From the NCBI GenBank assembly GCA_937941095.1, contig CALDYJ010000034.1:1-47108 (forward strand): 47,108 nucleotides of DNA. The letters run 5' to 3'. The translations under genes and the position numbers were made by a program. This document shows, one piece after another, positions 18,501 to 25,863 of this stretch. The notes under the pieces were generated by a model. It was not told the DNA's origin, ran no database searches, and saw nothing but the letters and a program-made list of their open reading frames with translations. The first letter of the stretch is position 1, and each line of letters begins with the position of its first letter. The DNA comes from an uncultured Saprospiraceae bacterium. GTDB lineage: Bacteria > Bacteroidota > Bacteroidia > Chitinophagales > Saprospiraceae.

Positions 18501-19610
18501 GTTGATATTGTTTATACTTCTGATAAGACTAAATGGAGTAGATGTATAGTAGTAGAAACAGCTTCTGAATACTATTATGGAGCAGGAGGATTAGGACTTT
18601 TAACAGAAGGAGAAGTTGAAAACTTTGAACTTAGACCATCACCTTCAGTAGGACTCGAAGATAATGATGGCGACGGGATTGCTGATGATGATGATTCAGG
18701 AACAACAGGTATGAGTTACTTCCCAGGTTATGCAATTGATGTTGAAACTGGAGAGCGTCTTAATATCTTCTTTGGAGAAAATACGACTTACGGAGAATTG
18801 TCACCATTTCCAAATCTATTTCAAGATGGAAGACCTAATGGTGGTGACATGATGTGGAATCCAACATCTCAAACGAACATCAATACTGGCTCATTCTCTG
18901 TATACAATCTATTTGGTGGCGGACAACACTTTATTTATGTAAGTAGAACACCTTATGATGAATGTGCTTTCATAAAGAGTAAACTTGAACAAAATAGTGT
19001 ACTTAGAAAAATAGAAGCTATTTCAACCATTTCTTGGACTTCTATTCCTATTCTAAATCCAGGTTTTAGTTTAACATCTTATGAAGATGGTCTTATTCCT
19101 ACTGAAACGGTTGTTAAGCTAAGAGTTGATAATCCATATGGCCAAGACCTTGGTACAAATGATAATGCAACTTACCCTAGTTATAGATTTAAAATCGAAG
19201 GGAAAGAAGCTCAAGAAAATGTAACGGCTGCTGAAATTGACAGCGAATTAGACATGATTAATGTAGTACCAAATCCATATTTGGCAGGTTCTTCTTATGA
19301 AAATAATCAATTCAATAAAGTGGTTAAAATCACGAATCTACCTGCAAAATGTTTGGTTAATATTTACTCTTTAAATGGACAATTCATTAAACAGTATGAT
19401 AGAGATGAAGTTGATTTAGTTAAGTCAGGTAATAATCCTGGAAGAAGAACTCAACAATATACACCGGATGTAGAATGGGATCTTGAAAATGATGCTGGAA
19501 TACCTGTAGCAAGTGGAGTTTACTTAATTCATGTTGCAGCGGATGGACTTGGAGAAAGAGTGATAAAATTATTTATCGTTAACAGACAATTTGATCCATC
19601 AGGATTATAA
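15597..19610 (+). CDS. Large secreted protein with T9SS-type C-terminal sorting-like domain
   Basis: 1337 residues. A signal peptide (about 1-23, ending ATYAF) is followed by a long mixed region rich in Asp, Asn, Gly and aromatic residues: NNVRARLLVGGDVWWD, SSIFAGAVWLGGVDP, and DENGDGLYQPQFGDYP, then a calcium-type Asp-rich stretch (EDNDGDGIADDDDSG near 1022). The C-terminal 110 residues (VVPNPYLAGSSYEN ... VVKITNLP ... VNIYSLNGQFIKQY ... WDLENDAGIPVASGVYLIHV) have the beta-sandwich pattern of FlgD-Ig-like / T9SS type A sorting domains. The product should cross the outer membrane through the type IX system and stay on the surface or be released. Placement between a TonB receptor and a PorV-family gene suggests a joint surface complex. 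The ATG pair at 15597/15600 leaves the exact start open by one residue. Molecular function is unknown. Confidence 0.8.
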   Translation: MMKNIKYTLVAILCFGFMNATYAFKNPETDRTQSQTSYRMDCALATAEDDLDVNNVRARLLVGGDVWWDGSNGRYIVPKVAAGLDEVSSIFAGAVWLGGVDPAGNLKVAAKQYGTANGQTDFWPGPLDPINGTVDAETCSEWDRQFEVLGSNIDLHLQNYNKFVVQDSSDYPTDLIPLDVKGWPARGNEFFFVLNDFELPNTDQGLGAFHDENGDGLYQPQFGDYPIIEIRGCPLPQYPDQMFFWIYNDAGGVHSTQGDAIQMEIQVQAFAYATNDELNDMTFTRYKLINRAVESIDSTFFAMWVDGDLGCSEDDYIGCDTTRSLMYVYNQDAVDGATGDACPGGVNTYGANVPIVGVDYFRGPLAPRLANGTTPPLGVMPDTLIELGMTSFVYHNRGVGNPPPQTTDPGNAQQYYNYLTGSWLDGSPVTFGGNGVGGNLPTKYVFPDAPNNDNGWSMCTSDLPFDDRRTIQASGPFRLDPGRINELIVGVPWIPELAYPCPDISRLQRADDLAQNLFDNCFDITDGPDAPDVCSIELDRKVVFILTNDNISSNNSNEDYCELDVRSTAPPELFTEKERSYVFEGYKVYQLVGPDVTTGELNNPERAEVVFQCDVKNGVSEIFNWSEVPNPNGAANNEDETLFTPELMVEGDDEGILHTFEITEDKFATGDNTDLINHKKYYFVAIAYGYNNPQLFSPETKVGQERPYLEGRRNIKTYTVTPRPIVNRQLASDYGDGAEIIRLDGTGAGGFFLDISDEERNRIFDAQEGGTADNPSDYTGEITYLPGSAPIEVKVHDPLAVVDGEYILRFEQDSKISTGEIGWVLYDGSGDNILDTSTETIEQLNEQILGDLGFTISVRQTEDAGNLEEESNGGIGQTITYADPAISWLQAIPDDSDQAVNFMPTGPEEIYFDDDPTQYYSNFGSGHYQPFTLADHNVRQNTFYITPGWMNSGSEIAHIQNPLANLNNVDIVYTSDKTKWSRCIVVETASEYYYGAGGLGLLTEGEVENFELRPSPSVGLEDNDGDGIADDDDSGTTGMSYFPGYAIDVETGERLNIFFGENTTYGELSPFPNLFQDGRPNGGDMMWNPTSQTNINTGSFSVYNLFGGGQHFIYVSRTPYDECAFIKSKLEQNSVLRKIEAISTISWTSIPILNPGFSLTSYEDGLIPTETVVKLRVDNPYGQDLGTNDNATYPSYRFKIEGKEAQENVTAAEIDSELDMINVVPNPYLAGSSYENNQFNKVVKITNLPAKCLVNIYSLNGQFIKQYDRDEVDLVKSGNNPGRRTQQYTPDVEWDLENDAGIPVASGVYLIHVAADGLGERVIKLFIVNRQFDPSGL

Positions 19611-19624
19611 AAACATAATTTGAG

Positions 19625-19646
19625 GGGAGTGATTTATTTCACTCCC
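19625..19646 (+). promoter_or_regulatory. Intercistronic hairpin in the T9SS/PorV operon
   Basis: GGGAGTGA (19625-19632) and TCACTCCC (19639-19646) form a perfect GC-rich 8-bp stem with a 6-base loop, between the secreted protein and PorV-family genes. No U-run follows, so it is more likely an mRNA stability or attenuation element than a full terminator. Confidence 0.5.
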
Positions 19647-19671
19647 AGCATTAAAATTTAAAAGAACAATC

Positions 19672-20727
19672 ATGATCAGAAATAATATAATAACAACAAT
19701 AATCCTTCTGTTCGTTTTCGTTTCTGCTGCTTTTGCAGGTAATCCGGATAGACAAGGGGAAGCTGGAGCTTACGAATTGCTCATGAACCCATGGGCTAAA
19801 AGTGCAGGATTACATACCATAAATACAGCAAGTATTATGGGAGTAGAATCGATCAGACTTAACCCTGCAGGATTGAGTAGAGTACAGGGGACAGAACTAG
19901 TGCTAGGGCATACTATTTATTTATCTGGTACAGATATAGGTATGAACGCAATTGGAATTGCACAAAAACTTAAAAACGGAGGTTCATTTGGTTTAACATT
20001 AATGGCCTTAGACATGGGAGAAATTCCTGTGACAACTACGGAATCACCAGAAGGAAATGGAGCAACATTTTCACCTAATTTTGTCAACATGGGATTATCC
20101 TATGCACACCTTTTTGAAAATAAAGTCTCTGTAGGTTTGACACTTAGAGCAATCTCAGAGTCAACTGCCGACCTTTCAGCTTTTGGTATTGCGGTGGATG
20201 CCGGTGTACAATATGTATCAGGAGAAAATGATGAATTCAAATTTGGAATATCTTTAAGAAACGTTGGTACACCAATGGCTTACAAAGGCGAAGGTCTAGC
20301 AATTCAATTAGTGCAAGAAGATAAGATAGTACCGCATGCAAATACATTTAGCTCAAGAGGAGAATCTTTTGAACTTCCTTCAGTATTAAATATCGGTATG
20401 GCTTATGACTTTTTGCTCAGCGCGAAAAACAAGCTAACCTTGATTGCAAACTTTACCTCTAATTCATTTTCTGAAGATCAAATTGGATTAGGTGCAGAAT
20501 TTACATTGAATAATATGTTTCAATTGAGAGCTGCATACAAATACACTAATGAGAGTGATAATTCAAGTATTGACAAAAGTCCAGTTTATACTGGTTTAGC
20601 TGCAGGACTTTCAGTTGTAGTTCCATTCAAAAAAGATGGCGACTCTAACATCGCTTTAGATTATGGTTATAGAGCTTCAAACCCTTGGAATGGATCTCAT
20701 AGCTTAGCTGTTAGAATGCTATTCTAA
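19672..20727 (+). CDS. PorV/PorQ-family outer-membrane protein
   Basis: 351 residues with a signal peptide (about 1-22, ending AAFAG) and then the family hallmark near the N-terminus: EAGAYELLMNPWAKSAGLHTINTAS region and SIRLNPAGLSRVQGTEL, followed by alternating beta strands up to the terminal ...SLAVRMLF with C-terminal Phe. This matches the PorV/PorQ (UPF0164-like) family, FadL-like 14-strand barrels. In Porphyromonas and Flavobacterium, PorV is a T9SS shuttle that binds C-terminal signals and hands cargo to the attachment complex. Here it directly follows a likely T9SS cargo gene, 61 bases downstream, so a dedicated shuttle or anchor for that protein is plausible but inferred. A strong terminator-like hairpin follows at 20778. 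Confidence 0.8.
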   Translation: MIRNNIITTIILLFVFVSAAFAGNPDRQGEAGAYELLMNPWAKSAGLHTINTASIMGVESIRLNPAGLSRVQGTELVLGHTIYLSGTDIGMNAIGIAQKLKNGGSFGLTLMALDMGEIPVTTTESPEGNGATFSPNFVNMGLSYAHLFENKVSVGLTLRAISESTADLSAFGIAVDAGVQYVSGENDEFKFGISLRNVGTPMAYKGEGLAIQLVQEDKIVPHANTFSSRGESFELPSVLNIGMAYDFLLSAKNKLTLIANFTSNSFSEDQIGLGAEFTLNNMFQLRAAYKYTNESDNSSIDKSPVYTGLAAGLSVVVPFKKDGDSNIALDYGYRASNPWNGSHSLAVRMLF

Positions 20728-20777
20728 AAAGCTGATATTAAGTAGCTTATATAAAAACGAAATTTTTAGTAACTTTG

Positions 20778-20820
20778 TAAAGAACGTTCCTTTTCACATA
20801 AAGGAGCGTTCTTTATATTT
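20778..20820 (+). terminator. Rho-independent terminator after the PorV-family gene
   Basis: A 16-bp stem (20778-20793 with 20800-20815, one G-U pair) closed by a 6-base loop TCACAT and followed by TATTTTT. It sits 50 bases after the PorV-family stop codon and would end the receptor/T9SS/PorV operon. An exact TAACTTTG (-7-like) directly precedes it at 20770-20777 but has no partner TTG at suitable spacing. Confidence 0.75.
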
Positions 20821-20927
20821 TTAGATAATTTACTACAGTTCTAATAATTCATTCCCAAAACTCACCAATGCAATGGCTTTAGTTTAAAGATGTGTTCTTA
20901 TTAGAGAGTGGTTGAAAACTTACTATT

Positions 20928-21407
20928 ATGGCTGATTTTATTTATCTAACCAAAGAAGGTTATGAAAAGCTCAAAAAAGAGCTTGATGACTTAAAAACAA
21001 ATAAAAGACAAGAGATTGCTTCTGCTATTGCAGAAGCGAGAGAGAAAGGTGACCTTTCAGAAAATGCAGAATACAAAGCTGCGAAGGATGAACAAGGATT
21101 GTTAGAATTAAAGATTTCTATCTTAGATTCTAAATTGTCGAATGTTAAAATTCTTGATGCCAGTAAAGTTGATACTTCTCAAGTTTCTCTCCTCACTACA
21201 GTCAAAATTAAAAACCTAAAGTCTAATAAGGACCTTACTTATACCATAGTGCCAGAAGCAGAGTCTAATTTAAAAGAAAAGAAAATTTCGTCTACTTCTC
21301 CAGTTGGTGAAGGTTTGATGGGAAAGAAAGTCGGCGAAACAGCGCAAGTAACTACTCCAAGGGGCATCTTGGAATTTAAAATTTTAGACATAAGCGTTTC
21401 TAAATAA
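20928..21407 (+). CDS. greA: Transcription elongation factor GreA
   Basis: 159 residues, the usual length. The N-terminal antiparallel coiled coil (about 1-75) contains the tip motif GDLSENAEY with the acidic residues D42 and E45 that reach into the RNA polymerase secondary channel and stimulate cleavage of backtracked RNA. The C-terminal FKBP-like half holds SPVGEGLMGKKVGE and ends ILEFKILDIS. Its TAA overlaps the ATG of the HIT gene by one base, so the two are translationally coupled. The upstream 107 bases after the terminator must contain its promoter, but no convincing match was seen. Confidence 0.96.
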   Translation: MADFIYLTKEGYEKLKKELDDLKTNKRQEIASAIAEAREKGDLSENAEYKAAKDEQGLLELKISILDSKLSNVKILDASKVDTSQVSLLTTVKIKNLKSNKDLTYTIVPEAESNLKEKKISSTSPVGEGLMGKKVGETAQVTTPRGILEFKILDISVSK

Positions 21408-21805
21408 TGGCATCCATCTTTACCAAAATTGTCAAAGGTGAAATACCTTGTTATAAAATTGCAGAAGACGAAAATTATCTTGCATTTTTTGACATCAACC
21501 CAGTTGCAATTGGACATACTTTAGTGATCCCAAAAAAAGAAACAGATTACCTTTTCGATTTGTCAAATGATGAATTAAGCGGAATTATGCCCTTTGCAAA
21601 AAAGGTAGCTAAAGCCATTGAAAAAGTAGTTCCTTGCGAACGAATAGGGCTTACCGTAATTGGATTAGAAGTACCTCATGCTCATATACATTTGATACCC
21701 ATCAATTCACTACACGATATGAATTTTGAAAAACCTAAACAGAAATTGTCTAAGGAATCTTTTGAGAATTTAGCTGCCGAAATTAGAACGGCCATGAACC
21801 AATAA
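21407..21805 (+). CDS. HIT family nucleotide hydrolase/transferase
   Basis: 132 residues with the histidine triad H91-A-H93-I-H95-L near the C-terminal half (VPHAHIHLIPI), preceded by the HTLVIPKKE strand. This is the Hint/HinT-like branch, which hydrolyses the phosphoramidate bond of purine nucleotide conjugates; the middle His of the triad is the nucleophile. Cytosolic, no signal peptide. It starts on the overlapping TAATG with greA, an arrangement I recall as common in Bacteroidota. The exact physiological substrate is not known. The gene is complete and of normal length. Confidence 0.92.
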   Translation: MASIFTKIVKGEIPCYKIAEDENYLAFFDINPVAIGHTLVIPKKETDYLFDLSNDELSGIMPFAKKVAKAIEKVVPCERIGLTVIGLEVPHAHIHLIPINSLHDMNFEKPKQKLSKESFENLAAEIRTAMNQ

Positions 21806-21879
21806 ATCGATCTCTTCGATTAGCACTCACTTTATAAGTTGAATATCCAATACGCTACACCCATAAAGGGGCGATGGTA

Positions 21880-22383
21880 TTAAAATTTACTTGTGTCAAG
21901 CGATTTCACAACGTTTACAGCGATCTTTCTATAGTCTATGTCTTTATCGTCGATGATTATTAAACGACAGGTTAAACCTTCTTTATCGAATTTTAAGCCT
22001 TTACTTGCACCCTTATAAACATTAATTTTGCCTTCTTTCCAACCTAAAGCTGCCATTTCTTTTTGATAGTAATCAACTACGTCAGCTTGCTCATCATAAG
22101 TGTTAAGTTGCATCAACAAGCCTTCTTCTAATATTCTTGTGTTCCCAACATTTTTTATCTCTGCACTAGGTAAAACTGGAAAACCCAAAGCCAATAAATC
22201 TTCTGGATAATCCTTAGCCAAACTTGGGTTAATCTCTACAGGTAAACGGATAACTTTCACCTCCTTATCCTTTTTAGCCACAGCTTCAGCATCTGTTTTA
22301 GGATCTTCCTTACTAGAAGTCTCATTCGTACATGAAAAGAATAACATAAAAGAAAAAATAGATATGATGTAAAAGGGCTTCAT
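21880..22383 (-). CDS. Putative lipoprotein with YYQ...GW domain
   Basis: 167 residues from the chosen ATG at 22383. The alternative ATG at 22401 adds six residues ahead of the Lys-Pro start and gives a less typical signal peptide. The lipobox FFSC places the acylated cysteine at residue 18. After a Lys/Glu/Asp-rich linker comes a compact domain with FPVLPSAEIKN, DVVDYYQKEMAALGWKEG and a C-terminal beta strand pair. The pattern Pro-x-x-Pro-x-Ala ... YYxxxMxxxGW recurs in small periplasmic lipoproteins of unknown role. It is the last gene of the sigma / anti-sigma-like / DUF547 row, 65 bases after the DUF547 gene, so it may belong to that regulon. No enzyme motif was seen. Confidence 0.65.
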   Translation of the reverse strand: MKPFYIISIFSFMLFFSCTNETSSKEDPKTDAEAVAKKDKEVKVIRLPVEINPSLAKDYPEDLLALGFPVLPSAEIKNVGNTRILEEGLLMQLNTYDEQADVVDYYQKEMAALGWKEGKINVYKGASKGLKFDKEGLTCRLIIIDDKDIDYRKIAVNVVKSLDTSKF

Positions 22384-22448
22384 TTGAATTAGTTTTATCA
22401 AGAATTAGTACTTCAATCTAACGAAATTATAGCAAATAAAATTCCATA

Positions 22449-23216
22449 CTATTCATTAAGAGACCATTTATAATCTAAATAATCAATTTTGGCATCCTCC
22501 AACATTTGAATTTCGCTGTATCGATTAATGAAAGCTCTTACAGAAGGGGCTTGTTTCTTAAAATCACCTTTATACCATAAGAATAACTTTGATAATTGAA
22601 CATGATCTTGACTGATGATATTTTTGTCCTTATTGCCGATAAAATATCTCGTTTGATCTTCTAATTGCTCATTAAGCCTTTCAGCAATATAGGCTTCGTT
22701 ACGAAGTCTAGGGCAAGAAAAAGAAGCACAGTTTACTGCAAAATGGATTCTAGGATCATCAAATTTCTCTCTAATTATGCTATGTTCAATATTGTTTAAG
22801 TCGTAAGTCATCTTTTCAATTTTAATGAACTTGATGTCCCAAACAGTATTGACAAAAGGAATCCCTTTTTTGATGTCTTTAATGCTAGCAACAGGATAAT
22901 TATCTATAATTAATTTTAAGGTAAATGCATTATAGGCATTTATCCAATAGGCTAATCTTTCTTCCTTTTTCCAAGTTTTATTTGGATGGTGCTTAGATAA
23001 ATCGTTCAAATAAGATTCAAACTTGCTTTGCTCTTCTAAGAAGCCAATGTAATTAACTGTGCCGTTTTCTGAAACGTATTTCTTTAATAGCTCATCAAAC
23101 TTTAAATGGCTAATAGGATCAGCGATTGAGTTTGATTCACTTATTGAACCACACGAGAGTAGAGAAGTAAAACATAAATATGAAAATGATAAGAGTATTA
23201 ATTTGATGCCTTTCAT
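22449..23216 (-). CDS. DUF547 domain lipoprotein
   Basis: 255 residues. A type II signal peptide with LLSC gives C22 as the lipidated residue. The DUF547 hallmarks are clear: RLAYWINAYNAFTLKLI, NNIEHSIIREKF, and HFAVNCASFSCPRL with the paired cysteines, then a helical C-terminus. DUF547 proteins have a papain/transglutaminase-like look (Cys in NCASxSCP), but no reaction has been established to my knowledge. Located on the periplasmic side of a membrane. It follows the dual-membrane anti-sigma candidate by 51 bases on the same strand, so co-transcription with the sigma factor operon is likely. The family call is secure. Confidence 0.88.
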   Translation of the reverse strand: MKGIKLILLSFSYLCFTSLLSCGSISESNSIADPISHLKFDELLKKYVSENGTVNYIGFLEEQSKFESYLNDLSKHHPNKTWKKEERLAYWINAYNAFTLKLIIDNYPVASIKDIKKGIPFVNTVWDIKFIKIEKMTYDLNNIEHSIIREKFDDPRIHFAVNCASFSCPRLRNEAYIAERLNEQLEDQTRYFIGNKDKNIISQDHVQLSKLFLWYKGDFKKQAPSVRAFINRYSEIQMLEDAKIDYLDYKWSLNE

Positions 23217-23267
23217 GATTTCACATCTAAACTAGCACATATTAGCTTTATTTCGAAATCGAAATCC

Positions 23268-25040
23268 TTACCTAAATTTTGCTCTAGCGCCAGCAGCAAA
23301 TTGAAGTGTGTTGAATCGGTCTTTATTAGGTCCAATTCCTTTGTCTAAATAATGTTGATATTTAGCTTGACCGAAAATGCTATACCTACTGGAAATTTGT
23401 CTTTCTAAACCTACACCTATATCAGCAGTAAAGAAGCGATTTTCAATAAACGAACCTCCATCAACCCAACCTAAGGAATAGATTTTTCGAGAATTAGTTA
23501 AAGTGTTATCAAGCAACTCATCCGCGCTTTTTAAATCAAATGTTTTTTCACGACTAGCAAACTCTGCAGTTCTAAAGTAATTGGCTTGCATGGCTACATT
23601 CAAACTCGCACCACCTGAGACAAAATATTTTGTTTTATTATCATTGCTGAAATAATACCTTACGTTTAAAGGTATATTTAAAAGATTCAATTCAATTTTA
23701 TCAAGTTCAATTCTGATGTAACCATCCGATAAACTTCCTACTCTTTCGGAGCTTGGTTTTGGGGTGTAAGATCTGGCTACATAATTAGAACCCAATTCAA
23801 CTTCCCAATCACCTATACCAACACTTGCTGCTAATCCAGCACCATAGCCTAAAGCTGCATGTGCATATGATTTTACGCTAAGCACTTTATCATAAGGCGT
23901 CATAATGTAATTATAGTCTGTATTGACTTGCGCTGAAAGTCTCCATTTAAATAATGAAACAGGATTTTCGCAAACCAAACAATTGGGAACAGGTTGTTTT
24001 TCATTAAATTTCAAAAAGCTCAACAAGGCTACTTTTAATGAAGGTGATTGTTTAATTGCTTCATTAATTTTAATTGTATTCGAGATGATTTCACTTTTTT
24101 CTGCGATGGACTGAAGGTTTTGTAAGCCTATCTTTTGTAGTTCATTTTGTACTTTATTTGGTACATTAAAAAGTTCAACCGATGCTCGGTACTTGCTAGG
24201 ATTAACTACTTGCGGGTTTTGTTTAATTGAGCTTATAGCAATTTGAGCTTTTACAGCTGCTGAATTTTGAACTTCTGTGTTGCTAACTATATTGACTTCG
24301 TTATTGATAAGATCACCATTAGCACTTTGCTTTATTTGAGTATTAGTTTTTACAGTAGATTCTGCCAAACTGTTTTCGTCAAGATCGTTTAAATTGATCT
24401 CACTTACATTGCTCTTGTTTACTAAGTCATTATCTACTAAGTCAGCAATAGGCTCTGTTGATTTTTGATCAAAATTGAAAGGAGCATGTTGATAAATGCC
24501 GAGCAATAAAAGCAGAATAAAGGAAGCCTCCACTAATTTGTATTTAAACAAAAGCCTATAGGGTAGTACGAATTCCTTATCCAATTCAGGTTGAAAGGTG
24601 TTCCAGTGATTTTCGTTAAATGGTACATTGAAGTTGCTCAATTTATCGTAAGCAGCAAGATCAACTTCTTCAGGAACCTCTATCGATGAAAGATCATCAT
24701 CAAGAATAATTTTTTGTTCCAGAACTTCCCAAGTATTTGCATCATAAGCATCTTCTAGCTTAGACAGGTTTTGAGCCTTTTCGTCTAAAATGATGTCTGC
24801 ATTAATGTGATCTATTTCTGGAATAAAATCTAAAGCCGCTGCAAGATTTGTCCAAGTAGCTGGTTCATATTTTTCTTCAATATTTTCTAGCTTGTTTTTG
24901 ATGGTTTCATCAAAAGGAAGGTCATTAGTATCCCAAGCATTGAGTTTTTGATTCAATGCTCCCCATGAATTTTGAGCAGAACCTGCATCAAAATTTTCCA
25001 AGGCGTCTTTAATAATTTGATCTAAATGATCACTTTTCAT
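23268..25040 (-). CDS. Candidate dual-membrane anti-sigma factor (cytoplasmic repeats, one TM helix, C-terminal outer-membrane barrel)
   Basis: 590 residues, no signal peptide. Residues 1-160 are acidic and contain four repeats of the form aromatic-(4 residues)-Trp-x-x-Leu/Phe-x-x-x-Leu/Ile centred on W26, W63, W104 and W146. One hydrophobic helix follows at about 168-185 (EASFILLLLLGIY). Then comes an Asn/Ser/Gln-rich linker of about 180 residues, long enough to cross the periplasm, and from about 365 a beta-rich domain typical of 8-strand outer-membrane proteins (WRLSAQVNTDYNYI ... YGAGLAASVGIGDWEVELG ... FAAGARAKF). The gene overlaps the upstream ECF sigma gene by 11 bases. This matches the layout of the Dma proteins of Bacteroides, which span both membranes and hold a sigma factor. 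Role as anti-sigma is inferred from layout and position. Confidence 0.7.
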   Translation of the reverse strand: MKSDHLDQIIKDALENFDAGSAQNSWGALNQKLNAWDTNDLPFDETIKNKLENIEEKYEPATWTNLAAALDFIPEIDHINADIILDEKAQNLSKLEDAYDANTWEVLEQKIILDDDLSSIEVPEEVDLAAYDKLSNFNVPFNENHWNTFQPELDKEFVLPYRLLFKYKLVEASFILLLLLGIYQHAPFNFDQKSTEPIADLVDNDLVNKSNVSEINLNDLDENSLAESTVKTNTQIKQSANGDLINNEVNIVSNTEVQNSAAVKAQIAISSIKQNPQVVNPSKYRASVELFNVPNKVQNELQKIGLQNLQSIAEKSEIISNTIKINEAIKQSPSLKVALLSFLKFNEKQPVPNCLVCENPVSLFKWRLSAQVNTDYNYIMTPYDKVLSVKSYAHAALGYGAGLAASVGIGDWEVELGSNYVARSYTPKPSSERVGSLSDGYIRIELDKIELNLLNIPLNVRYYFSNDNKTKYFVSGGASLNVAMQANYFRTAEFASREKTFDLKSADELLDNTLTNSRKIYSLGWVDGGSFIENRFFTADIGVGLERQISSRYSIFGQAKYQHYLDKGIGPNKDRFNTLQFAAGARAKFR

Positions 25041-25593
25041 TTCTAATGAATCTTGACTTTAGTATTGATTTTAATTTTATACGAGCTTTTACCAAATTAG
25101 ATCTGGAAGTACTCTCAGTTATTTCAAGTTTGTTAGCTATTTCTTTATGGGAAAAGCCTTCAATTACATACATGTTAAAAACAACTCTATAAGCTGGTGA
25201 CAACGTTTGTACCGCTTCTAGAATCTCTTTTTCACTTACTTTGCTTATAGCATCTGCTTCATCGGTCTTTACATCAAAAGCTGTATCAATGTCCTCAGTT
25301 CTCCTTCTAACATTCTTTCGATAGAAATCAATAGCAGTATTTACCATGATTCTTCTCATCCAAGCATTCAAAGAAGTACCAGGTTGATACTTTTCTATGT
25401 TTTTAAAGACCTTTATAAATCCTTCATGAAGAATATCTAAGGCATCATCTCTATTATTGGAATATCTCAAACAGACACCCATTAATTTTCCATAGTTCTC
25501 TTCATATAGAACCTTTTGAGCCCATCTCTCTTTCGAGATACAGGCTTGAATTAGATCCTTTTCCTGGTTTTCCAAATTTATTGCGATATCCAT
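25030..25593 (-). CDS. ECF (extracytoplasmic function) RNA polymerase sigma factor
   Basis: 187 residues. Region 2 spans about 29-95 (LRYSNNRDDALDILHEGFIKVF, then the -10 recognition part AWMRRIMVNTAIDFYRK). Region 4 spans about 130-180 (LSPAYRVVFNMYVIEGFSHKEIANKL, then the helix-turn-helix TESTSRSNLVKARIKL). Regions 1 and 3 are absent, as in group IV sigma factors. It is the first gene of a row that continues with the two-membrane anti-sigma candidate (overlapping by 11 bases), a DUF547 lipoprotein and another lipoprotein, so it most likely controls an envelope response and perhaps its own operon. The target promoter motif cannot be derived from this single site. Confidence 0.92.
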   Translation of the reverse strand: MDIAINLENQEKDLIQACISKERWAQKVLYEENYGKLMGVCLRYSNNRDDALDILHEGFIKVFKNIEKYQPGTSLNAWMRRIMVNTAIDFYRKNVRRRTEDIDTAFDVKTDEADAISKVSEKEILEAVQTLSPAYRVVFNMYVIEGFSHKEIANKLEITESTSRSNLVKARIKLKSILKSRFIRNEK

Positions 25594-25863
25594 TGGAGTT
25601 CAGTTTAGGTTAATATTTCTCCATTCTCATTAGGAAAAACTAATACATGATAAGAATATTGTAAAAAACCTTATAATTATTCGCAATCAAGCACTGGTAA
25701 AACGGCTTTATTTAACATTTCGCTGCTTTTTTGTGCTCATTAAACGAGTTCTTATTCAGTCCTTTTGCGTTACTTCACGCTTTCTTATTTGCATAATGTT
25801 TGAAAAATAGACAATTAATTCTTCAAGGTATAATTATAACAATTGATAATGCGTTTAAAAAGG

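Noticed and set aside
18655..18705. Dockerin or EF-hand domain in the T9SS-type protein
   Set aside because: Only a single Asp-rich stretch (EDNDGDGIADDDDSG) is present; a dockerin needs two spaced calcium loops with helices. A thrombospondin type 3-like calcium stretch is the most that can be said.
6732..20727. Polysaccharide utilisation locus (SusC/SusD type)
   Set aside because: The receptors have the SusC-like N-terminal domain, but no SusD, glycosidase, HTCS or FecR/sigma gene is adjacent; the partner genes are T9SS- and PorV-like instead.
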